A stretch of 30,239 bases of DNA from Pelotomaculum_B sp964543575 (GTDB taxonomy: Bacteria > Bacillota > Desulfotomaculia > Desulfotomaculales > Pelotomaculaceae): positions 1-30,239 of the forward strand of contig CAZIYV010000024.1 in NCBI GenBank assembly GCA_964543575.1. Direction: 5' to 3'. The notes under the pieces are model-generated. The model did no database searches. It was not told the origin of the DNA and saw nothing but the letters and a program-made list of their open reading frames with translations. This document shows, in pieces, positions 9,801-16,898 of the stretch (its first letter is position 1; every line of letters starts with the position of its first letter). The position numbers and the translations under genes were made by a program.

Positions 9801-10854
9801 GTTGAAACTGGCGGGCTACTGGTAAGCTTAGCTGATTTAACATATGCACATCGTGCATTAACACATTGAGCCAGCCAAAGTTTCTATCTGTAGCAAAGAA
9901 AGCGCTGTTCAAAAGTTCAGGAAAATAATTGACTGCACTATACTGTTCTTTCAACTGATGCACATACAACTGCACATCTTCTAGACGGTTTTTTTCCATC
10001 ACTACAACGTCTACCCTACGTTCCGTTGAACTGATTTCATCAAACTTGGCGCCCACCGCCCTGGAACACAAGAGCACAAAATGCATATAGGGGTATGCTA
10101 CCCGTCCCTTGGTATGCTTCAATACCCTGGGTATAATCAAGATATTCTGCTCGTCAGCGCCCCCGGTCCTTCTGTCTCCGAAGTCGGGACGTTTCTGGAA
10201 ATCATCTTCAGATTCTACTTCCTCCACTATGGTTAAAAACTGGTTAATGCTACATTTTTTTTCCAACCAGTTTTTACACTTCTCCACCACCAGCTGGTGG
10301 TATTGAGATGCCAGTTCATCGCCGACAAAGAATTGTGACAACGTTTCCTGTACATCTTCTCCGGCCTTTAAGTTTAATACCGTTACTAGCTCGGAATAAA
10401 TCCGCTGCAATTCGCTATCTGCCGGAGCAATATTAACGCCGGCAAGATACGCCAACCCCTGGAAGGTAACAACGGGCACCCAGTTGTCCTCGCCCAAGTT
10501 GTCCACCCGAGTAGCGTCCTGATACATAATAAACAAGGGCAATATGCCGTCTTGAAGATTGTGCTTCAGTATTCTCTGGTCTATTCCCCCAAATACCCCG
10601 GAAGGGTCAGAAACGTACCAGCGGGATTCTTCATACAGGGACTCCGCCACCAACTCGAAGCCAATACGGGATTTACCGACCCCCCAGTCTCCAATCAATA
10701 ACAGCGCCCGTGCCCTGTCACTACCTCGCAAAAGGGCGTTGACAAAGCGCTTTAAGTTTCCATACACCTTATCCTGGGCTACCAGGGGCGTATTCGGCGG
10801 AAACACAGCTTCCCCCGAATAAGACCAGGGGTTATTCTGTCTCAAATCTATCAC
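6835..10854 (-). CDS. Large P-loop ATPase, 1339 aa
   Basis: The protein starts at a GTG (10854) with an AAGGAGGTG site 8 bp upstream. An AAA-type nucleotide-binding site lies near the N-terminus: GDWGVGKS at 55-62 after a strand LLLI, and a tryptophan-containing P-loop of this kind is seen in large defence ATPases. Walker B is not obvious to me. The middle (about 400-900) is mixed alpha/beta with a winged-helix flavour. The C-terminal third (about 900-1290) is dominated by long charged helices such as KQISDRLKKAEEILANI, consistent with coiled coil. Size and layout recall BrxC/PglY-type ATPases of BREX and other big defence ATPases, but I cannot place it in a named family. It is the largest protein of the operon and a likely scaffold or sensor-motor. 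There are no membrane segments. Confidence 0.9.
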   Translation of the reverse strand: MIDLRQNNPWSYSGEAVFPPNTPLVAQDKVYGNLKRFVNALLRGSDRARALLLIGDWGVGKSRIGFELVAESLYEESRWYVSDPSGVFGGIDQRILKHNLQDGILPLFIMYQDATRVDNLGEDNWVPVVTFQGLAYLAGVNIAPADSELQRIYSELVTVLNLKAGEDVQETLSQFFVGDELASQYHQLVVEKCKNWLEKKCSINQFLTIVEEVESEDDFQKRPDFGDRRTGGADEQNILIIPRVLKHTKGRVAYPYMHFVLLCSRAVGAKFDEISSTERRVDVVVMEKNRLEDVQLYVHQLKEQYSAVNYFPELLNSAFFATDRNFGWLNVLMHDVHMLNQLSLPVARQFQQVSGANERIRRYIFNFDQLKAIHNGPFSEGDVLDKVFHLGTQVLEKDKFQQYQEVKYEKKPLFVKLITVRFPRAEINRLYDYLRGQGYERDSEGLYLRTLSNKALGLEEVLAGLEVFGNKAKQQLYIPIEPEEFSAQLQVLIGGEALIEAAKDIHRFFLSDEVELVDDNGIRFCPSFIAMSNFYKLLDRQGGSETGFFKKAQLDRKLDEYLKQQDQKSEANLVLNGLVRLMEEPRCDGKTLVTEKVGMELHSNARHWFTENRHFQVKQDNRVTAIYLVDSEKAIVDINNLVSKFGAHPILILYRNEDTREELEKGMQKYPSGVRNIFYWPVKNIIGNLLMKLGAAGLGRQGEANFYRLGIDEYQITDIAYGNIMTLSKRLDKDFDSHIERLADQGFLLRPIVYPAGSINAASQAIQLLAGKYRQMYLEAATTGKAFSIQAAQWDQQLDQAVEYMKKNIYGKQAKGMICLQLFQEDGGVVVVKPNEFPIAFAALLSSLKVKRSISELAKEFYTDVPKHDCKMEVILEQAVLFLVNFGLAVREDDKFRRVTKGDYQKQIEEARNWANIKLKEHISQITVMMKHHGGLLNTRAKQISDRLKKAEEILANINWETLNHMNIQGKEWQEYAAVLVKKLSELERSLKWVLDKEGYDNFILPPDYEQKIGNISNQPVWYSAILLVKYIQKVIEQLDEIKVEAMKVNNNWMQEIKDDKFPLPKHLLDIMLYQIEEAINPKETTVTGSPLHYLTAGDFQGLKRQIKLLVDTVHNVDQFYKDYIPRWRQEAACIKELGLTFADFKDFVAGREGTVSRLNEFASIDKKHKAFYPNLQAELESRIEDQDTLEVLIEWLKGEIQRIEGMAKNATDSIKANKNQLLNDVESMVSDIDLEVVGFLYPSSPPVRPTERIRKSKKMVEAEKVVNQFNQELVNKGDEKFSTFSTANYQFFKDLYHEVRIKHNGAYMNQMQSQYPQAIQELIDNHLLKQEITFVSRV

Positions 10855-10868
10855 CCGAAAGCACCTCC

Positions 10869-11903
10869 TTAATCAAAAAAACTACATTGAATAAGCTGCA
10901 TATTATCTCGTCCCAGGAACCCCCGGCCCTGGGTGCGGTTTCCCCTTTCGCCTGTTATAACAAAGAATTTTTTCTCCCGCTGCCATAAATACAAAGCCTC
11001 TTCTACCTGCTCCTGGGTATACCCACCCTCGATAAAAGGCTTGATTAATTCCTGATAGATGACCCTATTCATAGGGCCTACCAATTCCAGATACCTTTTC
11101 TTTAAAGACTGCGGAGTAAGAATAATTTCAGACAAACCGAAATCTTCTCTTAGGTCCCCGGGCAGCAAACTTCCCAGGGCAAGCTTGTTAATCTTGTACC
11201 CGCCGTCCTCATCAACCAGGCATTCATATTGACGAAACATGTTGATCAGTACTCGTAAACGGGAAATATTTTTAAGGCTGGGAGAGGGTTTCAGCGCACC
11301 AACCAGGTTGACTGAAGAAGTATCATAATCAACATCCTCCAGTTGTCGGAGCCAGTATGGTCCGAGCGCCCTTGCTCCATAATGGATTAGAATATCATTA
11401 AACTTGTTTTCAGTACGGTTACTTGAAAATGGTCTATAGGATTGCCCTTTCCAGGTTAACCTTATATTTCCGTGGTTTTTTGTATTTCGTCCGGCTGGCA
11501 AATGGATAGTTCCTCCGTCAAGCAATGCCAGTACCAGGACGCGGCAGCGCACCTCACACCTGAGCAAGTCTACAAACAAATGTTTAATCCAGTCACCACC
11601 GGCGGAGTAAGCATCCCGCAGTTCCTTCCCCCTGCTCGAAAGCATAAAGCCACCCGGCACCTGGTCAAAATAGCCCAACCCGTAAATACAGGGGCGAACA
11701 TTGCGTATCACCAGGCCTAAGAGCCCGCAGATAAAGGCGTCGTCCATTCGCGAATCACTATCAACATTTTTACCCAGCGCCAGGGCCAGGTTTTTAATAC
11801 TTTTATATACAAAACCCTCTTCCAACCGTCCTAGTAAGCTGGGGTAAGTATAAAAATTTTCCGTGTCCGGCCAGAGATATAAAGGCAATAAAACAATTTC
11901 CAC
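10869..11903 (-). CDS. Unrecognised 344-aa operon protein
   Basis: No family recognised. A longer frame begins at a TTG (11927), but a GTG at 11903 is preceded by GGGAGG seven bases upstream and overlaps the previous stop by one base (TAGTG), so I chose 11903. The protein is soluble and predicted alpha-helical. The segment RLRVLINMFRQYECLVDEDGGYKINKLAL and the region near the C-terminus with EEALYLWQREKKFF look like winged-helix modules. Its close coupling to the 411-aa gene upstream and the large ATPase 14 bp downstream suggests these three products act together. DNA binding is a guess from the winged-helix look. Confidence 0.82.
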   Translation of the reverse strand: MEIVLLPLYLWPDTENFYTYPSLLGRLEEGFVYKSIKNLALALGKNVDSDSRMDDAFICGLLGLVIRNVRPCIYGLGYFDQVPGGFMLSSRGKELRDAYSAGGDWIKHLFVDLLRCEVRCRVLVLALLDGGTIHLPAGRNTKNHGNIRLTWKGQSYRPFSSNRTENKFNDILIHYGARALGPYWLRQLEDVDYDTSSVNLVGALKPSPSLKNISRLRVLINMFRQYECLVDEDGGYKINKLALGSLLPGDLREDFGLSEIILTPQSLKKRYLELVGPMNRVIYQELIKPFIEGGYTQEQVEEALYLWQREKKFFVITGERGNRTQGRGFLGRDNMQLIQCSFFD

Positions 11904-13138
11904 TATTTGTCCTCCCGCGTCCGGCAATAATTAAAGAATTCTTTGATATTACGGTCCAACCGGCGGCTGCGGCCGTGCATTAGGTACTTGGTCTCCGACT
12001 GGTACATTTGCTCCTCAGAAGCTGTTGAAAAACACCACTCTCTTTGATTGCCCCGGGGTAGTGCCTTTTTTTCAGCTAGACCCTGCTCCGCCAGGTAATC
12101 CAGCAACTGCATCACAGTGTACTGCTTATCTGGCACCGGCGGTGCCACCTGCCAACCTATGAAATTGAAGTAGGAAGGAATCATCTCCTCTAACAGGCCT
12201 AAATATACACCGTAAAACCAGACACCACCATCTTCCCGGATATCCAGGTGGTCATTGCCCATCTCCCGTTCAATGGATTCAAAACGCATAATCTGCAGTA
12301 AAACAACCATCAACGGGTGATGGTACAAATCTTTTAACTGAGCTTTGCCCTGAAGAAGTGGCGCCTGAGAAGTAAAAAGAGCTTCCTTGGATTGCACCTC
12401 GGGATAAAATAGCCAACCAGGCTCCCGATCAAAGAATTCGTAAAACGGACCGTCTAAATACCGGTTTTGCGTTGGGATAGACTCCATGATGGAGGTAGGC
12501 ATTGCTTGGCCAAACTTAAGAAGATTCAGGTTAATAGTATCTTTAAATATCTTATCCAGGAAGGGAAATCGCTGCTCCGGTATTTCCAGCATGGCCGGCA
12601 AGAGCTCCCGATCAATTGATTGGAACTGCTCGCGGTCATTTTGATAGTATTCGTCTATCCATCTGGCCAGTTCTTCATCCGTCCAAAGGGATAACGATTT
12701 TATCTGCTGGCATAAATCAAGGAGAAGGTGAAATAACGGCAGACCGGCAAGATAGTCTGCGCTCAATCTGGGGGCCCAAAAATCAGGGGTTTTTCGGGTT
12801 CCCAGCAAAATAACCCTGGCCATCTGCTTGAGAACATATTCCCGATAGGGCTCGATCCGGAAAAAGAATTCTCTCAACCAGTTAGTGAAGGCATGTTCGT
12901 AAAACGGGTCCAGCCCTTTTATTATCCCAAGTAGTACCTCTGTTGCAACACCCGTCTCAATCCGGGTCTGCAAAAGACCAAGTTCTATAAAGAGTTCCTC
13001 AGCCCCGTTACCGCGTAACCTCGTCTCTCCCCTTAATCGGCAGTCTTCTACTAAACGGCGAATTTCTGCCATTTTAATTCTATCCCAGAGGGTTTGGGCT
13101 GGCTTTTCGAGTTTTTTTCTGGATTGCTTGTAAAACAT
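11903..13138 (-). CDS. Unrecognised 411-aa helical operon protein
   Basis: No family recognised. The sequence is predominantly alpha-helical with many aromatic residues and a basic N-terminus (residues 1-15, KQSRKKLEK). Features include a conserved-looking FDREPGWLFYPEVQ segment around residue 235 and a winged-helix-like stretch near YTVMQLLDYLAEQGLAEKK. It has no signal peptide or membrane helix. The ATG at 13138 has an AAGGTGGG site and follows the HsdS-like stop by 34 bp, one of the larger gaps in the operon. Its stop overlaps the next start by one base. It may belong to a DNA-recognition or assembly subcomplex with the downstream 344-aa protein; this rests on gene order alone. Confidence 0.85.
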   Translation of the reverse strand: MFYKQSRKKLEKPAQTLWDRIKMAEIRRLVEDCRLRGETRLRGNGAEELFIELGLLQTRIETGVATEVLLGIIKGLDPFYEHAFTNWLREFFFRIEPYREYVLKQMARVILLGTRKTPDFWAPRLSADYLAGLPLFHLLLDLCQQIKSLSLWTDEELARWIDEYYQNDREQFQSIDRELLPAMLEIPEQRFPFLDKIFKDTINLNLLKFGQAMPTSIMESIPTQNRYLDGPFYEFFDREPGWLFYPEVQSKEALFTSQAPLLQGKAQLKDLYHHPLMVVLLQIMRFESIEREMGNDHLDIREDGGVWFYGVYLGLLEEMIPSYFNFIGWQVAPPVPDKQYTVMQLLDYLAEQGLAEKKALPRGNQREWCFSTASEEQMYQSETKYLMHGRSRRLDRNIKEFFNYCRTREDK

Positions 13139-13172
13139 ATCAACCCACCTTAGTATAAGTGAGAATTTAAAC

Positions 13173-14654
13173 CTAATTTTTCAGAGGTGTATCGGCTAAC
13201 AAAAATTCTTCAGGAAACTTGTCACCGTTTAGCTCATAAATCCGTTCAATTGTTTCTGTATCCAGACTTCCTTCAACAAGCTGCTCGACATCTTGTTTGG
13301 CCGTAGCTACAAGCCTTTTATAAATTTTCGTTATTTTTGCATATTGTTTATAGTGTTTACCTATTTCTTTATTGTTTTTAACTACAGGAATAAGTAATTC
13401 CTTAATATCGTCATAGTTCAACGCATCTCTTGTAGCTCCAGCCATCTTCTGTTCAGTCTGAAATTTTCCTATCCATGAATTTAATAACCCAGCCAAATAA
13501 AATGGATCAACTCTCTCTGGATTCACTCTTATTGTCACTGAATGCTGGTTCATATTTAAGGGCAAATCATCCTCCATAACACAACATGCTATTCCGGGAT
13601 AACCTGTTATTGTCATCAAAACATCATTGGCCTGAATTATTGAATTTGATAACTGCTCATATATTAATTCATCAATATAAACCAAATTATCTCTATCAAG
13701 AAAGTTTGGTTTTATATTTTGGACCCGCACGAAACCAAATTCACCGGTTTTCATGTAATTAACCCTAAGGGGAGTAATTCCTCCTGCAAGTTTACTTGAC
13801 AGCAAATTCTTTAAAAGAAAAACATCATGGTTGCTTTTAAGCAAATCTTCCAATTTTAAAAAGTGGCTTCTGTAACGGCTAGGGTTAAGACTATTAGTGT
13901 TTAAACTATAAATATCACTTCTCCAATATACACTTCTATCTTCATTAATTATAGGAAGGTTAACACTTTCAAATAACATTTTTTCTGCATAACTAATCAT
14001 TTCTATTGCCTTTTGTCTTAATATTTCCGACAATAGTAATTTACCACCTATGTAATTTTCTATAATTTTACTCGCTTTTGGAATTAATATTTCTCCAATA
14101 TCCTCAAGGTGCAAGTCTTTCTGACTAATGCCTTTGGCAAACCGCTCGCTTTGGAATCTACCATATTTTGAGTTCAGGAAAGCTTCAATAAAATGATAAT
14201 TTTCACCAATTTTATGTTTTATTAATGCAACACTCACAAAGACACTAAAAGGACAGCTTTCATAATTTACTTTTGCTATCCCTATACGTCCTATCTTCGA
14301 GAGAAGCAAATCTCCCTTTTTAACTGGACACCTCTTAGAAAGTTTTTCATGTTCATCTAATGATATATAGTTGACCTTTTTAAAATCGAGAAATTCTTCA
14401 CATACGTTTTTTGCTGATAAAAAAGGAACCTGAGTTGGATCATCTAAATAGTTAGGAGTATGATGTGTACCATCAGTAATCTTTTCGCTGACTTCAGATA
14501 GTGTTCTAAAGTTCAAAACTGAAGTATTTATATTTTCATCATAATCTATATATTTTTTAGAATAATAATCAGGGCTTAGCCTGTTCGAAGTGAAATCCTT
14601 TAAATCTATTCTAATTATATAAGGACTTTCAGATATAATGTTATACCCTACCAA
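13173..14654 (-). CDS. Type I-style DNA specificity subunit (HsdS-like), two recognition domains
   Basis: A 493-aa HsdS-type protein that would set the sequence recognised by the methyltransferase encoded just upstream. It has two target-recognition-domain halves. The first is about residues 45-220 (ITDGTHHTPNYLDD, KKGDLLLSKIGRIG, SQKDLHLEDIGEILIP). The second is about 260-440 (LAGGITPLRVNYMKTGEFGF, MTITGYPGIACCV, NYDDIKELLIPV). Each half is followed by a helical conserved region, as in canonical HsdS. Translation starts at a TTG (14654) that follows the methyltransferase stop by five bases, with AAAGGGGA as ribosome binding site; no in-frame ATG lies nearby. The gene is visibly more AT-rich than its neighbours, as often seen for exchanged specificity genes. 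No HsdR accompanies it. Confidence 0.93.
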   Translation of the reverse strand: MVGYNIISESPYIIRIDLKDFTSNRLSPDYYSKKYIDYDENINTSVLNFRTLSEVSEKITDGTHHTPNYLDDPTQVPFLSAKNVCEEFLDFKKVNYISLDEHEKLSKRCPVKKGDLLLSKIGRIGIAKVNYESCPFSVFVSVALIKHKIGENYHFIEAFLNSKYGRFQSERFAKGISQKDLHLEDIGEILIPKASKIIENYIGGKLLLSEILRQKAIEMISYAEKMLFESVNLPIINEDRSVYWRSDIYSLNTNSLNPSRYRSHFLKLEDLLKSNHDVFLLKNLLSSKLAGGITPLRVNYMKTGEFGFVRVQNIKPNFLDRDNLVYIDELIYEQLSNSIIQANDVLMTITGYPGIACCVMEDDLPLNMNQHSVTIRVNPERVDPFYLAGLLNSWIGKFQTEQKMAGATRDALNYDDIKELLIPVVKNNKEIGKHYKQYAKITKIYKRLVATAKQDVEQLVEGSLDTETIERIYELNGDKFPEEFLLADTPLKN

Positions 14655-14659
14655 TTAAA

Positions 14660-16516
14660 CTATTCCCCTTTCTCATACCCCTCGCAAATCGGAACAAGGT
14701 CATTCCTCTCAATATATTGTTCACTATTTTGCTTTACTTCAAAACCAACTTTTTCTGCTATAGCCATAAAGATTGCTCCCTGTTCATCTGTAACATTTGA
14801 CTTTTTCTGTACATAAACAAAACTAGTTTTTGCTCCTGCACCGGAAAGGCCGAAGGTATCTGGGGGAAGACTTACAACTGCTTTTATAACTCCTTTACCC
14901 CCAAAAAAACGTCCTGTAGCCTCGTCCTTTTTACCCATCATATATTCCCTTAAGTAGCGGTACCCGCTGTTAGAAAGAATGCCATCTGGCAACACAATCA
15001 GCAATTTACCTCCTGGTTTTAACAACTGAAGGCAACGATCAATGAATAGGACAGCCGGGTCAATGCTGTTAACTTCGGCCCATACCCCTTTACTACTGGG
15101 TTTGCTACCCAAAGCCAGTCCTTCAGGACTGTAATTCGGTACCCCGGTCTCAGGATTTATATCGAAGGAAAACCTTTTTATTATATCAATGTTTTCCTCA
15201 CCCTTTTTTTTATCGATTGCGGTCTTACCAAATGGAGGATTTGTCATTATTAAGTTATAACTATCTTGTTCAAGATTGTCATCTGTTAGGGAATTGGTAG
15301 CCTGAAAAATTTTAGTGCGCATAGCACCGTGCATAACCATGTTAATCCGGGCCTTGAGTACCATCCCCGGGGCATTATCTGCTCCAACGATACACTGCTC
15401 CATCATTTCTTTCTTGCGTTTCTCTTTTTCTTCTGGACTCAATCCTAAGGATTTATCTATCCTCTTCTTCATTATGCGGATGGCTTCAATTAAAAATCCC
15501 CCTGAACCACAGCACGGGTCACATACTCTAAAGGTATATCTTCCTTTGACATCCCTTGCAAATAGTTCAGCATCGCTTATATCGTTTAATGCTATCCTAG
15601 CCATTGCTTCGGTTACTTGGCGTGGGGTCAGGTAAATACCCAGACCTCCCTTGGAGTCAAACTTCCGGCGCAGCATCACGTCAAACACACGGCCCAGGAT
15701 ATCATCCGGCACTTCTGATAGGGTATGTTTACGTAAATCCGTAAATATTTGTTCATAAGTGCTGGGGCGTGTTAGTTTTAAGTATTCCTCCTCACGGAAA
15801 ATGCGAAAGGAATGTCCATTGTCTGACCAGATATAATCTTTTTCTTCCTTCACTAATTGAAATACTTCTTTTATTTGGGTCACAGCCACTTCTTTGTATT
15901 CTTTGATATAGTCCGGTTCGAGGATTTGGTTCAAGGTAATTTTCTCCTGAGTTTTTGGCAGGATGTACTCTTTATCACCCTGTCGGTTTCGGTGTACCTC
16001 AAGAAAAATCAGCTTGCACATCTCGTCAATGGCGTCGTTCTTGTTGTCTATAGCGTCACGACTGGAATAAATAACTTCATGAATGTGGTCAAATTCATAT
16101 TGCAACTCTTTATAAGAAACCTTGCTTCGTTCCTTAGCCACTACAGCCTGCAGCCCGAACTTCTCCAAATACTTTTTCTGCATGGGCAGGGACTGGACCT
16201 GCACCTCGGTTTCCAATTCAAAGTACATGTTAATTTCGCCGTTAGTAAGCCATAAGTAAGTAGGGTAACCTAACGGGCATCCCTCTGCCTCTTGTATGGC
16301 TATCCCTTCCAGCACCGGGCTATAGGGTTCTGTCGTCATGTATACGTAAATCGGCACCGCGTCCCCCACTTTGGAGATGAGTCCGCTTCCTTCCTGCTCC
16401 TTTGTCTCCACCGATATGATGTTTTCATAACCCAGATCTTTTAGCTTTCCCTCTACTATTTTTACCATTCCATTGTTAGATTGATTTTTAATGTCTTTCG
16501 TTTTACCTCTGGCCAT
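14660..16516 (-). CDS. N6-adenine DNA methyltransferase, HsdM type
   Basis: A 618-aa type I-style modification subunit that uses S-adenosylmethionine to methylate adenine. I chose the ATG at 16516 because it has an AAAGGAGC site and lies one base after the previous stop; the longer frame from 16540 overlaps the upstream gene. An N-terminal part of about 140 residues resembles the type I R/M N-terminal nuclease-like fold (LTNGEINMYFELE), followed by a helical HsdM N-domain. The methylase core has the SAM motif DPCCGSGGF from residue 333, with Cys in place of the usual Ala, and the catalytic NPPF at 426-429. It sits between two specificity-like genes. In a defence operon without HsdR it most likely marks host DNA as self. 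Confidence 0.95.
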   Translation of the reverse strand: MARGKTKDIKNQSNNGMVKIVEGKLKDLGYENIISVETKEQEGSGLISKVGDAVPIYVYMTTEPYSPVLEGIAIQEAEGCPLGYPTYLWLTNGEINMYFELETEVQVQSLPMQKKYLEKFGLQAVVAKERSKVSYKELQYEFDHIHEVIYSSRDAIDNKNDAIDEMCKLIFLEVHRNRQGDKEYILPKTQEKITLNQILEPDYIKEYKEVAVTQIKEVFQLVKEEKDYIWSDNGHSFRIFREEEYLKLTRPSTYEQIFTDLRKHTLSEVPDDILGRVFDVMLRRKFDSKGGLGIYLTPRQVTEAMARIALNDISDAELFARDVKGRYTFRVCDPCCGSGGFLIEAIRIMKKRIDKSLGLSPEEKEKRKKEMMEQCIVGADNAPGMVLKARINMVMHGAMRTKIFQATNSLTDDNLEQDSYNLIMTNPPFGKTAIDKKKGEENIDIIKRFSFDINPETGVPNYSPEGLALGSKPSSKGVWAEVNSIDPAVLFIDRCLQLLKPGGKLLIVLPDGILSNSGYRYLREYMMGKKDEATGRFFGGKGVIKAVVSLPPDTFGLSGAGAKTSFVYVQKKSNVTDEQGAIFMAIAEKVGFEVKQNSEQYIERNDLVPICEGYEKGE

Positions 16517-16517
16517 T

Positions 16518-16883
16518 TTACTGCTCCTTTCTGCGAACAACTTTAGGATTTATTGGTTCAAAATACTTGAATACGATTTCCCGAAACTGGTCCTCACTGA
16601 TGGGGCTATTCACTCTTTGAAGGTACTGGTTTTTATAAGCCTTAACCCACTGGGCCTGGCCCTGGCGAGTAATGATATTGTTTATAATTTCCCGTACCAT
16701 TTGTTCTTCATCATTTACGGGCAAGCTGTACTGTTCATTGCGTTCTTGCACCTTGGGATGAAGCCTTAGCAGCAGACGCACCGCTTCCGGGTCGGTCTCC
16801 GGAAATTGACTTTGTAATAGCTGGGTCAAATGTTCCACGGTACACCATCCGCTAGCCAGATATTTTTCCATTGTCTTATACAA
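16518..16883 (-). CDS. Unrecognised 121-aa operon protein
   Basis: A small, soluble, helical protein with no family recognised. The N-terminal half contains the helix-rich TVEHLTQLLQSQFPETDPEA and EEQMVREIINNII; the C-terminus is basic (NPKVVRRKEQ). The frame opens with a TTG at 16883 preceded by a G-rich GGGGGCG site. An ATG four codons later is the alternative but has no good ribosome binding site. It lies 15 bp after the 643-aa S-like gene and ends one base before the methyltransferase ATG, so it is probably translated together with the methyltransferase. An adaptor role for the methyltransferase/specificity complex is plausible but inferred from position only. Confidence 0.8.
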   Translation of the reverse strand: MYKTMEKYLASGWCTVEHLTQLLQSQFPETDPEAVRLLLRLHPKVQERNEQYSLPVNDEEQMVREIINNIITRQGQAQWVKAYKNQYLQRVNSPISEDQFREIVFKYFEPINPKVVRRKEQ

Positions 16884-16898
16884 TGATCATCGCCCCCG

